From positions 62,001 through 126,000 of the forward strand of contig JAQGBZ010000025.1 of assembly GCA_034687125.1 (NCBI GenBank): DNA of 64,000 nucleotides, read 5' to 3'. A program made the translations under genes and the position numbers. This stretch comes from Neelides folsomi. Lineage: Eukaryota > Arthropoda > Collembola > Neelipleona > Neelidae. The notes beneath the pieces are model-generated. The model made no database searches and was not told where the DNA came from. It was given only the letters and a program-made list of their open reading frames with translations. Below are positions 15,001-30,000 of the stretch, one piece after another; position 1 is the stretch's first letter; each line of letters starts with the position of its first letter.

Positions 15001-18000
15001 ACTCCTTCCACTTTTCCCTCAACATTTCCGGCCTCAGGGATTCACCCATCTTGTCTTTTAAGAAGATGTGTTAAAGAATAATAAGAAGCTACAGGAAGAA
15101 ATTGAGTTTGCTTCCATACAATCTTAAAACTCAACCTCTTGCCTCAAATCTCACCAGACAAGATATAAGAAATATGAAAAAGTATACAGGACAATGTTGA
15201 AGCCCGGAGGAGTCGATTCTCTCGGATGAACCTCACAACTCTTCTTTACCCACCAGCGAGGATCCATCAAGTTTGAGGAGAACAAAAGGAAGATAATAAC
15301 AATAATAATACCTTCAACCAACCCATCGACTCTCTTAGCAAATAACGTCAGAACCAGAACGACCTTCGAAGAAGAAGAAGACCAAACTCATATGTGAAGT
15401 TCCAACCATCACATTCATCCCATTTCGCCACTTTCTCGCTCCATTCCCCTCAAGTACAATGGGTTTTGTCAAGATCCTTATAAAACCCAATCCCGATTCT
15501 TGATTCCTATAAAGACCCTTTAACGTAAAATGTTTTCAAGTCCCCAATAACATAAACTTTTATCAATACTTGAGATACTCGACAAGCCAATCTCCGCTCT
15601 CGAGTCGAAATGGAGGAAGTAGAATTTATTCTTCCAACAATTCCTCTTTAACCTCAAGACATCATATAGAAGCTTTTAGTGAACAGATTTCTTTTCCTAA
15701 TAAAATCACTCTAATTTCATAAGACATGGAATGTTGGAGGAATTAAGAAGAGCAGAACCGTAGAATAAATGACTCTTATGAAGGTTAAGCGCGAATCTCT
15801 TCTAATTGAACATTAACTCTTCCCATTAACCTTTCCTAAACAATGCCTTGTTTAAAGATAAGCAAAATTAAGGCTTGAACTTTAAGGAAACTTATCTGTG
15901 TATGATAATTTTATTAATTTAATAAATTCAAGAACGAAATAAAAGGAGCTTTCTATAATATTTTAATTCCAATAAAAACTTATGACCATAAATCATAAAT
16001 AATTGTGTCTTCATAAAAGTTTTTATGTATTAAATATTTAGGCTATCGTTCTTAAATAAATATATATTACATAAATACCAAAACTTAAAGGTGAAAACTT
16101 AAGTACATACTCTATACTTAAAATGACGTAAATAAATATATCTACCATATATCATCTCTTTCCAATCCCAAACAGACACCAAATACGCAGATAGTAACAT
16201 GAAGCTGTAATCAATACACTTCCACTCCCTACATATTTTTCAAATAGAAAAGTTTAATGCCATCAAGTTTCCTCTAAATGCCCTTGACATTTTATTAGAA
16301 GGTTCTTAAATTCAATGAAAATTGATAATAATCAATAATTTCAATAACAATTCTATATACCTACTGATATTTACAAAATATGTTAAATTACATTATGAAG
16401 ATTGTGTCAAAATTACTAAAAGATGTTATGTGGTGTTAGTGGTTATATATTACTTGTGGTTATTCTTTATTGTTCATTTGAAATTTTAAGCTCTGATCAT
16501 AAGTAGGTAGTAATTTTTAAGTGAAGATTTAGAACGAATATAAATCTAAAGCCTATTAATACTAGTAAAACATAAAAATATAAATTCTGCTAAATGAAAA
16601 TTTCTCTATCTTATTATTATTTAGCGTTAAAAAGATTGAATAGAGACTTTTCCTATTGAATCTCTTGATTTAGCTTTTCTCACTGACTGACTGAGTGAGT
16701 GAGTGAGCTCTTCTCGGTTCTCGCAATAAATTAATTATAAAAAGCACACGTGGCTGACTCAAAGCCATTATCCTTTGGTATTTTATTATTACATCAACCC
16801 ACCCTTCACATCACATCCCGCATCTTTTCCTACAAAAACGTGAAATCCCCTTTGTTAAAAAAGAGCACAAAAGGAAAATTGGAAGGAATAATATCCATGC
16901 GTGTAACGTGATATTCTTATATATCCGTATTCTCTAGACAATATCATAACAATAAGAGCCCGGACATTCCAAACCTCTTCGTATGATAACAATAATAAAC
17001 GTAACATTAAATGATCAAGCTCAGACTTCCGTTCTATTCGCTGAAAGCTTCGAATCTCAAAGTTCATACAAAAGTAAAGATACTCTGAATACTCGTATAT
17101 TTTTTGCATCTGTTCCAATCCTCTTTAGCTTTCAATGTAATTAAAAGTTTAAATCTTAATATGTGGAATGTCGAGATAAGTATTAAATGGAGCAACAGTA
17201 ATATTTAATAACTATTGCAGATACCTACATAGAAATACATACTTGTACACCACGTGGTAAATATTGCATAATAATCATGATGAGATTCGTTAAATTGTGC
17301 AATGCGAATATTAATGATTAATTGCATTTTGATGCAATCAACAAAAGTTAATAAAGATACATTTATGAATAAATCATACATTTCAATTTTTACTTACTTT
17401 TTAAATCCTTTGATTTTTTGTTTGAATCTTTGTAAATGTATGAAAGTAACGAAGGATGGAGACATCACATTGAATGTCACATCCCATTTGAATATTTACT
17501 GCAATTTCGAAATGAAAGACATGAAAGTCAAAAATGATGTTTGTCTCTTCTTATCTACATTGTAATATATACGAAACTTAAATTCTCTCCGCTCTTCTCT
17601 CATCACGTTTTGAATCAATTTGACCATAAAATTTAAAGTCTCAATCCCAATGATCTCTGAATTAGCATATTCCATACATAACATATCTGTACATAATATG
17701 TACAAACATATCTGTAATATAGTCCAGCTGACATTGTATTCATGATCTTGGATACGCACCCACAAGCTTAAATATTACAGAGATAAGTCGTAAAGATCTT
17801 CATAAGCACATTCAACCGTCCAAATATTTACCACGTCTTTATCCCAAAGTTATAAAATGCAAATTAAAAAAACTCGGTCGTTTTATAATTTTCATGCGAA
17901 TGACCGCTAGTCAGCCAACATTGTTTAAAAGGCTCTCTCATTAAACTCAAAAGGAATTTAGCAAATTTCGTTTCACCATCGCCCTTACTCTAATAACACA

Positions 18001-21000
18001 AATCATTAAGTTTGATATCAAGAAGCTTCATCAGTAATGGGATCATAATAAACCTAAAGGTCTCAAATTACAACAGCCTCTTTATTTAACATGAAACGAT
18101 ATGATACACAAGTCTGGAATTCTAATTTCCCAACCAAGGTACAAACATAAAACTACATACATCTACTCTGATGGTATACCTATGTAAGCAAAGGTAAATT
18201 GTCTTCACATTCTTGATTCCTTTCAACCTTCTTAAAAAATCTCGACATGCTACTGCATACACTCCTGACATTTCCATTGTTCTTCCATGTATCAAGAGTG
18301 GAAAAATGTCCCCACCTCTTTCCACCATAAGCTTCTTTTCGTGTTTGACGAAAGGAAGCATGTAAAATATTCATGAGACTCGTTGGTCAGTGGGGAATAC
18401 AAGAACAGAAAAAACAGGCTTTAAGTCGAATTTGCCCATTGGAACTTTTTAACTTTATATTGAAACTCTATTTAGAAATTCACTAATGGTCAAGTAAAGT
18501 CCATTATGAAGTCGTTCTCAATATACTTCTAGCCGTCTAATAGTTCAACTTAGACCACTCAGCCGTAAAAGCAACTCAAGTCTAATAAAATTGAAAACCC
18601 ATCAGAGGGGAAGTTCCAGAAAAAGAAACAATACACCATTAAGTTTAAATTACATTCTTTGAGTAATTTAAAATTCTCCTCATTCCGCTCCTCGCTCATA
18701 AATACAAATACACATATTCTGAATCCTTTGAACTTCTTTATTATTTATGATTAAATAGAAAAATGTGGGGAGTCGTGGATTTTCAACGAGAATGCGTAGA
18801 CAAATGCGTAAATCAGGTAATGTAAAAGTATAAAAAAAGCCTCAAGCTTTTCTTTACCTCCTTCACCCTCTGCACACATGGCTATCGACAAAATAATAAA
18901 TGCTCTTGGCTTCCACAGATTCCCACTCCTTATAATAAATACTCCTTTCGTACAATGCACAATTCGCTGAGTGAGCTACTAAAAATTTCCTATACACCAC
19001 AATATATTACACCTAAATAAATACTCCGCTCTGGCTCTGTAAGCATAAATACAGATATAAGATCATGAAGAATTTAATTTAGAATCCTCCGTTACCAAAG
19101 TTGTAAACACATATCCATTACACAAATCAGAAGGATTTTGAAGGGTTAAGGAGGAATGATGAGGCTGGAAAGACATAAATGATAAAGCCAAAATTATTCT
19201 CGATGTGAAGAGCGAAAAAGCCCTGGGTTCCCTCATCATCCATTTGGATCCATCCAAACTCATTTCGCTTCTAATTTACTCAGAGGAATGTGATAAGCAA
19301 TAGTAATGTTCCCCACGCTCTTCCTTTCAACCCTATGAATCCATTTCCGCAAAATATTTTTATGAATTCGGGCCCAATGAGCCATGAATTATTTACTCAT
19401 GCCTCTTTCTATCTACTACTTTATATAACACCTAGCATTCTTATCAGAATACCTTACCCCAGAGGCAACAACACAATCATGAAAACATTGGCAAACTTAA
19501 TATTCTTCGAGATACATACCATGTATTTTACTTATAGTATGTAACAAAACATGCAATATTGACAATTAACAAATAAACTGAGATAAGGACCAAAAATCTT
19601 TATAAATAAAAATTTCCGAAAGTGGTTTATAATGCAAAACTACAATTTTCACATAAGCAATGCTTTAAAAATAAAAATCTTTTTTACCACAAAATAAGAA
19701 ATATTCAAAATCCAAGTTAAAAAGTCACAAAGATATTCAAATTATATAAAAAACTGACAGGAGGGAGATTAAAGTGCGTGTCAAAGTCGACACTATAACT
19801 TTACAGATTCCCTTTCACTCCAATAACTCGAGATTTGGTTGACGTTTCATCTTAAAATTCGCTGAAGTTTCAACTTTTGACATTTTAATCAATTATTCGC
19901 TCAATGAAGTGTAAAAAAATAATAAATCTCTTTCTTGTTACACACACGTTACTTTTAGGTTATTATGTAAATTATTAAGCCATTAACTACCTTTAACTCT
20001 TTTGTATTTCTTAAGTCGAGGATTTTTATTAATTACAAATTGTAATGGAAATATGAGGGAGAAATCAGACTAAAAGACAATTGTCTCTGCTCATAGAATT
20101 TTACGTATAAAAGATATGTTTTTATTTATAAGCTCAAGACACTCGAGAAAGGAGACATCTCGAAATAAACTTCAAGGTTTCCTATACAACTTTTAAGCAT
20201 CATATCAAAATAGTATCAGAATATGTACAAGGAAGAAGAGTTCATCGGGTCTTTTGTAAAGTGGGAGAAGTGGATAGGCTGTCAAAAGTGCATTTGGAGA
20301 TTTCCTCCCTTCTCCTCCTTGGTGTCCTTAGGGAGAACTCACCCTTTCTTTTACATCTTCACTGACAATGCTCAATCTCTTATATTTTAATAATCTCCTC
20401 GCTTCTTTCCTCTCAATTGAATGTAGAGGAAAGTCAAAAAATAACAAAAAACAGATTTAATGAAAAATTCAGTCCCAGCCCATGACGTCTCAAATTGAAT
20501 CTCGATTTAAATAGGAACTCTTTAGAAGAATCAAGAATTTGAAGAAAGAACTGTTGAGTGGGATTGTAAAGGATTTAGCATGTCATTAAAATCTTTATTC
20601 GATTGAGTAAAGAAATTTGCAAAAGAGGGTCCGTTGAATTACCTTTCATCACCACATTAGAGCCGCGAGGGCAAGTAAGGTGAGAATGCGGATTAAGTAG
20701 AAGCTAACCGTAAATACACAAGGAGATAAACTCGAATGAACAAACTTGGTGAGTGATAAAAAGGTGTATATTTGCTCCACTTACAGAGAACACCTACTGC
20801 TAAAAAGTAAATATATCGCCTTCGAGATCACAATCTCATACAAAAACAAAAGATACAACATTGACGAATTCAAAGTATTAAGTAATCTATAGATATACAT
20901 TATGGGTAAAATACCTATGTACAGTATACATTGTACACTGTACATGCTATAATAGTTAGGTAGATATCTAAATTATTTGCCAATGTTATTGTACAGATAG

Positions 21001-24000
21001 TATAACTTTAATACCTATAAGAATTGTTATAAATTGTGTATTAGCTACTACTCACTTAAGATTAAACCCCAAGTAGTTAAAAAACCAAAACATATGCATT
21101 ATATCAAGGAACTTCATGACTCGCACATCATCAAGTTCTCATAAGTGTTTATCAGGAGATGATCCAGGAACGCTAAACAATATTGTTTAAGATTCCTTTT
21201 CCTTCTCCCGCTTAAATGTAGGGCCAGCAAGCTCATAATTCAATGACCCCGGTTCCTTCGCCAAAAAACGAGCAAATACTGCTCAATCCAACTTCACGTG
21301 TTTGGTTCTGGAGTAAAGTGGAGCTGACGTACCGTAACATTTACAACATATCCGCTCTGGTGTAAAAACAGAGTTATCTCCAATTGACTTATCATCTCAA
21401 GTTTCTTGAGTCTTGGGTAAAAAAAACTCATTTCATTACACTTCCTTATGCTCAATAATGCACCGATGCTATCCAATCCCAATGCCGCCAATAAATTGAA
21501 GTAAAGGTAAATAATATATTTTAAATCATTCAAACACGCGTGGAATTTAAAATCCCATTAAACTTCTCAGTTATCAAAAATATAAAAAAAAGTCAATAAA
21601 CTTTTTATGGTTTAATTTCAAAGTAGCTAAATTGAAGTAAAGCTATAAAAATATCTTGAAATTAGGTTCAAAATATATCTGTATAAAATATATATGTAAG
21701 TATATGCAAGTACAGATATATAAATATCGTAGCGGTTTACTATCGCACTCAACTCCATCAATCCATTGAGGAAATGTTTCATGAGAATCATTTTCAAAAT
21801 CTTTCCTTATTCCCATTAAATCTCTCCCTCAGACACACACCCTCCGATAAAAAAAGTGTCAACCTGGCAAGTGGCTATCTCAAGAGCCACAGCCCCATAT
21901 AAGCAACTTGTATCAATTTACTTCCGTAAATGGGATTCGATGACAATGAAAGTTCCGTTCCATCTTTATCAAAAACTTCCATTCCTACCTTCCCCTCTTA
22001 AAAAATGGCCGATTACATTGTCAAGTCCTATTGAGAAAGATACGAGACTCCCTCCATGAGTCCCATTCCCACCCACAGCAGATTATGAAGGAATGAAGAA
22101 GAAAAGTTCATATATTTCCTCTATGGTACGAAAGATCTAACAATAGTAATAAACAGTTCGAGGGTCTTGGAAGTCTTTTATAGTTCATGTGTTCATATAT
22201 TCCTTCTGTCAGCTTCTGTTATCCCACTGTAATAAAAAAATGTCCATCCCTTCGACTAAACCTTTTAAAAGAGCACAAGCCCCGGTTCCATCCAGTAGCT
22301 CATAAATTAAACTCATTTCTCCATTAGAACTGAAATAAGGCAGGGCGCGGGTGTCGAAGAAATGCAAACCCACACTTTTGAAAATATCAACTCATTCATT
22401 CAGACTGAGTTAATAAGTAACAGTAGAAGGAGGGAGGGTTTGTCGAGGGTTCAAAGGTTCGTTCAGTCGGCTAACTTTCACATCTTAATCCGAGACGTGA
22501 GGCAGACTCCCTTTCAGACCTCATCGCCAACAAGACTCCAAATTCACTCAAACCCCAAATGTTTCGTCTCAAATATTCAAAAATAATTTCTTAATTTACT
22601 TCAACAATTCGACCAAAACGAAAAATTATGTTCTTACCCTTGTCGTTTGGTACATATTAGTATCTGTATAATAAATTATAAAATCTCAAAATACAAAATA
22701 GAGAAAATAAACAAATTCCTAAATAAATACTAAAAAACTAGATCAATGATCTGTATTTAATTTTTGTTAATATTCAACAATTGACATAATTTCTTATTGA
22801 CTGTTCGGATTAAAAACAATTAATTATTTGCAACACAAAAAGATATAAGAACTAAATCACAAAGCATATTTTACTTAAAATGTATTATAATACTATTTGT
22901 ATTTACAAGACTCATCTGTAACTCTACATAAAGGAGCATTGAATAAAATGAGTATATTTCTCTTTTCTCGCTTCTGTTTGCGGAGGGAGGTAGCAGGGAG
23001 AGCGAAGAGGGAATTTAAACATTAATTCACTTCCATAGAGAAAAGGAACGTGCTGGGCCCCGTCTGGTCTCCTTTCCCTGTTCCATAATACAATATGAAG
23101 GCCGTAAAAGTGGATTTTGAACCCTCCCGAGTGTGTGAGATGAGCCTTAGTTTGAGGGTGTGTGTTGGGGTAGATTCGGAGGGGAGTCGAATGCTGAGGG
23201 TGACTCCCTTCCTCCCTCGCCCTCCTCATTTCAACATCGATCCGAAACTGAGGGGAATTCATGGCCTGCCGCACTACTCCGAGGGACGGAAGGAAGGACC
23301 TCCAACACACATCACAAAAACTCCTGCCTCAATAAATCCACATTCTATATGATCCATACAATGTAGAACAAATGAGGAAATGAACAAAATTTGATCTCAA
23401 GAACATCTCTAAGCATTTAAAACAACTCTAAGCAAATAAAATTCCTCTAAGCTTTTCCTGGCCAAAATGAAGGGAAATACAAAATTTCACAAATTGGGAA
23501 AGACAAAGAGAAAGCTTAAAATTTGTTAGAGAAATAAGAAGCTACTTACTACCCAATTTAAGGACCACTCGGTAAGAATTATGTAGCTGTAGTGGTTTTT
23601 CTATTGCTTTTACGTGTGCTCTTCTTCAATCATTCCAGGCTAGCAATTACTCCCAGGGAGGAAGAGAGAAATAAAATTAACCTTCCTCTCTTATTACCAA
23701 CTTTTAACCCCTTACGCAACTCCTTCATTATACGCTATGTATAATTGTATTACCTCCAGGACAGCTGAAATCCTACGCTCCGAATACAACTCCAGCAATT
23801 CAATATTTATAAGTGCAGTATTATACCAGTATTATAGCAGTATTACCTGAAGGAGGAAAATAAACATCATAGCATCCATAGGAAGTTCCTCATTTACCCT
23901 TGAATCCAATTTAGGAGTAAATTGCTTCCGAACGTGCATTTACCAAAGTCTTCCCTCACCCTTTAAACCTCACACTTGAACTTCTGAACTCTTCGTATAC

Positions 24001-27000
24001 TTTTACGTTAGAATAATCCTAATACATATTACATAATATAGGAATCGAATCTCTTTGGTCTCTTCCTCCTCCTACACACAGAAATTGCATTTCTCATTTC
24101 AACATCGCATCGGAAGGTTCCAATTTAGGGAGTTGGTCTTTTTGGCCTCAAGCGACGGAACAACGCTTGACAATTTCATCCTACGCAGATGAATTAGATT
24201 ATAACTCCGATGGCTCTGCCGTAGAGATGGAGAGTCAATTAAAATAAAATTTTACCCTTTATGCTTTTGAGAAGAGATACTCTTAAGTTAATTTAGAAGG
24301 ATTAACTTCGTAATCAAGAAGGAGCTGTCAGGGAGAGTTCAGGTCCATTAACTTTCGCTTCGTCGTTCCAAAACCAGGGAAGAGATTCAGGAGAGGAGAG
24401 AAGGAAGTTTTTCGAGTTCGAGACAGGAATCGAGATTACGCTTTTTCAAATGAAGCATCATAGAGAACTTTATACTCAGCTGTATGTTTCCAAATCCCCG
24501 AACCCTCTCGCACAAATTAAGTTAAATCGAGTCAATCGACTCACCGACTCACGTTCAAAATTCAACCCGGCCGTTGTCCTAACGCATAGAATGACTCTCC
24601 ATTTGGATATGAGTATGAAAGCACAAGTAGCACCTGCACCCTTCCCAATCAATAATCAGCGCTCACGTGTATGGTAGATCAGACAATCTCCAAAAAACTT
24701 TTTCCATTTCCATTCACTTTGTTCTTGTGTGCATTACCAACAACTAGCTGTACTTATAATAAGTACATAGATGTATGGATTTTATGTAGGTAATGTATTT
24801 CCTCATATTGGAGTGTTTGCGCAAATGCTAAGCTTTGTTTAGCATTAATTGTCCAAAAATAATCGGCTTTTAAAGCTTAGCTAATCAATTTATAATACAA
24901 TTGAACAATTCTAATTAAACTGGCTTAGATTCAACTTGGTAAATTGGGTAAAACACAAAGGATGAGGTTCGAAGAAATAAATCACAAGGCTGAGTACACG
25001 ATCAAGCTGTTAATTAAAGTTTAAGAGAAATGATTGAAGTTCTCGCTATTAACCAATTAAGTAATTGTAGGAGTGAGGTTGAGAAAATTAATTGATTCGA
25101 CTCTTTCTCTTCTTCTCTCCTTTTATAAAAACAAATGTCGAAGAGAGAAGAATGAAGCGTCAAATGAAGTTGTATGGGGATTAGTGGGAATGAGATTTCG
25201 GCCCCGTCGTGGGAAATAATTATTCGAGTAAAGAAACAAAGAACCTATGCCTAATGTTTAGTTTACATAATGAGATGGAGAAGAACAACAGCTCGGAGGG
25301 ACGGATTTAACTTCATGCAGAATATAAGTTTAAACACAAGAGTTGGTGAAGAATGATCACACATTCTCATTATTACTCTTTCTCTTCGCACAAAATGACT
25401 CAGCTTCTTGTAATGGGACGCTGAAGACTTTTCTCAAAAGCATATCTATAACATGGGATGTTATATAAAGAAAAGTTTCAATTGTAGTCATAATTCTCAA
25501 CAGAGAATTCATCCGCTAATCCTGCACTTTTACATTTGTCTTAGGAAGCATCATTAAAAAGTTACAATTCTTCAAACAATCAGAAAATTTCAAACTTTAT
25601 TTCTTCCCCCTCTCCCCTATTAAACTTCTCATGTGTGAATATTCAAGTAAAAACAAAAGCATTTAACTGAAATTTTAAAATATTTTAAATATTGCATTTA
25701 AAAATTACATTTAAACATTGTATTTAAAAATTGATTTGGAAATTACATTCACCCTACATTTATGTAAACTAAACTTTTAGCAAAAATGCATTTTAAAAAA
25801 ATCAGTTTATCCTTCCATTGTTCGAAACAAACCGAACTTGAAAGATACTTTAAAGTAATATTTCAAAAACACAATGGGAGCATTTTTCTTAAATGATTTC
25901 CGCATATTACAAAAGCACCTATTTAATTCACAAGTAAGAACTTAAAAACTTGAGGACGTGAGATGAGTGCGATAATTCTTTGGCTCTAATTTCGATCATA
26001 AAAGATTAGAAATTAGAGTGAGTTTAAGTAACCAAGTTTTTCAATCTCCATCAATTAAGAACCCATGTATAATTCCATTTTCAATCTTCTCGTCTTGCAT
26101 AACTACCATCGAGAGGAACCACCATCCGTTCATACATTTTACTCTACATAAGCTACATATAAGAACAAACACAAGCAGTCACAAGCTGCTGGTGCAGGTG
26201 TAATTCAACAGCTATTTATTTTAATTCCGCAGAGGTCGTCTTACAAATTAACAGTTGTTTTGAAAGTACGAGAGGGAAGCCGAAGAACAATAATAAATTG
26301 TTTTACAACTTTGGAGCCTCAGAAACGTGGATTTTTCTAGCGGAACAAATTCACTAGTGGAACATTCGTTTCTGCGGTACGCTCTCTACCAATGCCTCCA
26401 AAACACATTCAGACACTTTAGAAAGAACAGAGAGAGGAAATTTCTAAAATAGGAACGATGTGTAAAAGCCAAAAGGTTGGTTAAAACAGTGAAGGTGTTC
26501 ACTCTTTTACAATACCTATACAATATATACCATACATAATGTACAGATGTTAAATCATAGTAAAAGTACCAGGGTTGAACAAAGGCTTGCATTTTAAGCT
26601 GTTCCTCACACACAATCCTTATAACATTCATTTTCCCTTTTGACAAAAATTTTACCATCAACAGACACACACATGTTTTGCGTTACCTAATGTGGTTTCA
26701 TGCGGAATGTTCATAATGACCAGCTAACCCTTTAAAATTGAAGAAAGTTGTCACTATACTTTCCACTCCAACTCAACACAACGTGTGTGAAGACTCCTAA
26801 TCCTTTACATACGTCCTAAAGGGCATTATCGTATAATAACGCATTAAAAAGAACAATTTACCTTCCTTATGACTATTCAACAACTCCTACACAAGAACTT
26901 ACAATTTTACTAACTTACAATTTTCACGAAAAGTTTTTCTAGGGCGGTTCGCAAATGTTTCACTTTTACGTGCAAACAACCTGGACCTTGAAAATAGTCC

Positions 27001-30000
27001 AAAATAATTGTAATTACTCCAATTATTATCTAAATGACAAAAAGTTTAAATAATTATAATAGCCCAACATTAAAAACTTGCTATACAACAAGATCTTTAA
27101 GTGTTCAACTAACACAAAAAATATAAAGATTAAAACGAACGCTTATATGTTTTTTTTCATTTATAGACTTGATTTATTATTTTCAATGGTGGTTAAATTA
27201 TAATTTTACAATACACAATTTGTGATCAAAGCTCATCATAGATCGATAAAAATTATAAAATCAATAAACCTTCAAATTCATTAAAGAGAAAATCTCCTCT
27301 CTCCCCATTCCAATTATCCTCCATCATGAATGAGGAATAATCCATCAGCATTAATCTAACGGATTAAAAGCCCAAGTTGAACTTTGAAACCCTTCATTAA
27401 ATCTCACCATAAATTGTGTTTACAGTCACTTTGGCCAAAGTTTCGCGGAAAATATTCCTAGGGATAATTATGAGCAGAAAGAGGACTCCAATTAACAACT
27501 TAATCTTTTCGAGTAAAATTTAATTAAAATAAATTATATAGTGGACAAAAAAGATTTATTAATTAATTAAAATGTGAAGTCCGACAACATATTTAATAAA
27601 TTCTTGATAAAAACTTTAACAAGATTAAAACTTACAAACTATTTAACCACCATTGAAAACTTTACTATATAAAATATAAGGAACTTAAGATCTCAATGTC
27701 TACTGCAGTTTTACAAGCCAATTTTACTTATAAACTTAACAGTTCTGTTATAAGTATATTTTGATCCTATACTATAAAAAATATTCAAATTGAATTATGC
27801 AAATCTTTAAACTTGGCACAACCCATCGACATTCTACAGATATCAATATCATCTTACGATCGTACCCAATTATTTTTAAATTCTTTTTCTCGTAGATGAG
27901 GGAAAAAAGTTTTCTGTAAATAATTCTCTAATCGATAGATCTCTCTTCCTCTTCCTTCCTACCTAGATGCCTCATTTGGATAAAGAAGAAAATAAAGCTT
28001 TTAAGTTTACTAGGCACAACTATAAATTCTCAGGCCTCAGCTCCTTATTTCCAAAAACCGTGGATCTAAAAATCTCAATAGATGAAGAGGATTGGGAAAA
28101 GAGAAGGTAATCCTCCCTCATTAGATCCCAAAGTCCTATTCTCTCTCAAAGCCAAAATAATAATAAGGATGACAAGGGAGAATGAAACTTTGATTCAATG
28201 TAGGTGAAACCAATTTCCTCTCGCAATTTCTTCTAACCCTAACTAAAAGTAAGCCTCTTTTAAAATCTTGAAATCAGATAGGGCTATATTCCTATATTCA
28301 CACAAGGAACGTAAATATAGAAGTTCGTGATTGTAACAAAGAAGAGATTATATTCTATTTATTAAAATTGCACAATTAAAAACTAATTCCAGACCAAATG
28401 TTTAAAACCCCTTTCTAAAAACATTTAACCACATTAAAATAATCAAATGTAATAATTTTTTAAAATTAAATTGCATTAATTTTCTCATGATCAAACTGCC
28501 ATACAATACATTCTAAAGAATACAAATTAAAAAACTATAAAAATTAAAATTAGTGTAATAATAGCATGGCACAATTGTAATAAAAATTGCAAGAGTATTG
28601 AATATAAAGAAAACCTCTATGGCTCTATGAGAGTAATAAAAAAATACTCAAGTTCATAATAAGAACTAAAAATGAGACGTCTTAATGGGAATAATATGAA
28701 TGAGAAAAGAGAGTGAATTTAGCTACAATGAAATGAAACCATAAAGGATCCGACGACGATGACTCTTTCGCGTTTCTATTTTCTCTCTCATGTCTCGTTT
28801 ACTCCAAAGGAGATAAAAATTAAAACACAATAGAATTTTTAACTTCAAGACATGGTTTTTCCCACGCTCATGCTGAGCCCTCCTCAAAACCATTATTTTT
28901 CATCATAGGAAATCTTCATTCATCGAGTACAACACTTCCTTTTTCTCTATTTCAATTCTCTCACCCCCAACGAACAAAAAGATCTTTATTACAATTTTGG
29001 TATATAAACTTAGTCATTACCAAATACCAAAATTACAAAACTTAACAATTTCTAACAACTTCAAGCTGAAAATAAATATTCTCTGAAACCATTCTACCAA
29101 TACATAAATGACAAAATTGCAAAACCGAGCAAATATTTTATCAAATGCATTTCCTCATTCCAAATGAGCATATTTTATCCAAATAAATATTTGCACTTAT
29201 TAGCATATTAAGAAAAACGTTAAGCCTCTTGTGAAATCGGTTCAAAATCTTTAAAACTGTTATGACTTTTATACTCATACCACGAATTAACGCTAAGCTT
29301 TACTTTAAGCCTAATTCTCCTCTTTTATATTAACATACAGTTTTCCTACCCCAAATGTTCTTTGCGTTTTCTTTTCATTAATGTCCCATTGTGGGTTTAA
29401 AACATCTTACCTAATATTATATTAAACATTCAGCGTGAATTTCAAAAGACCCTTTCTCTCCTGTGGTAAATATGAACTTTGAAATTTAAGAATAAAAGCT
29501 TCTCTTAAAAATGCTTTGCCATTAAAAATGTGAAATTATGGAGTATCACACTACGAAACGGATGGAATGAATGTTGTCTGTGCTCTGTTGAAGAGAGCCA
29601 TAAGAGATGAGATGGAATGTCTCCAACTATTCCGAAAGTTAAAAACCATCCATGAAACCACTATAGATTCTATGTGGAATGAGAATCATAATTCCTCCGT
29701 CTTCTCCGTTATTATCCTATTAGGTTCTTAATGGCGGAAGTAATAGCTTGGATACTCCACATGACCCTTTAGGACACTTTGACTTGATTATGCAAGGAGA
29801 TGTGAGATGCGTAAATGCGACTTCTTAAGCTCATTTTCAAAATGATAATGATCGAGTGGAATTCTTACCCTTCGTGGCCGTAGCGGCGTCAGCGATCTTC
29901 TGAAACGCTTCCAAAAATCCTGTCAAGGCTTGTAAAGTTGTCCTAAAAAGAAAAATAAAAAACCCAATTAAATTAAATATTTTTTTTCATTTTAAATATT

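Larger units (their letters stand above)
9961..29868 (-). other. MTSS1 intron 3 (19.9 kb)
   Basis: Very large intron splitting the I-BAR helix region between FLEAFQKIADAATATK and the LGTALTRIC exon. Donor is GTAAG and acceptor TTGTAG. It holds a tetranucleotide repeat (16681-16710), an inverted repeat (20917-20945) and a GC-richer island near 22.93-23.35 kb. No nested gene could be supported on either strand. In most of it I see only unique AT-rich sequence. Confidence 0.8.

Noticed and set aside
24825-24850. Small AATGCTAA/TTAGCATT hairpin
   Set aside because: Too short and AT-rich to separate from chance.
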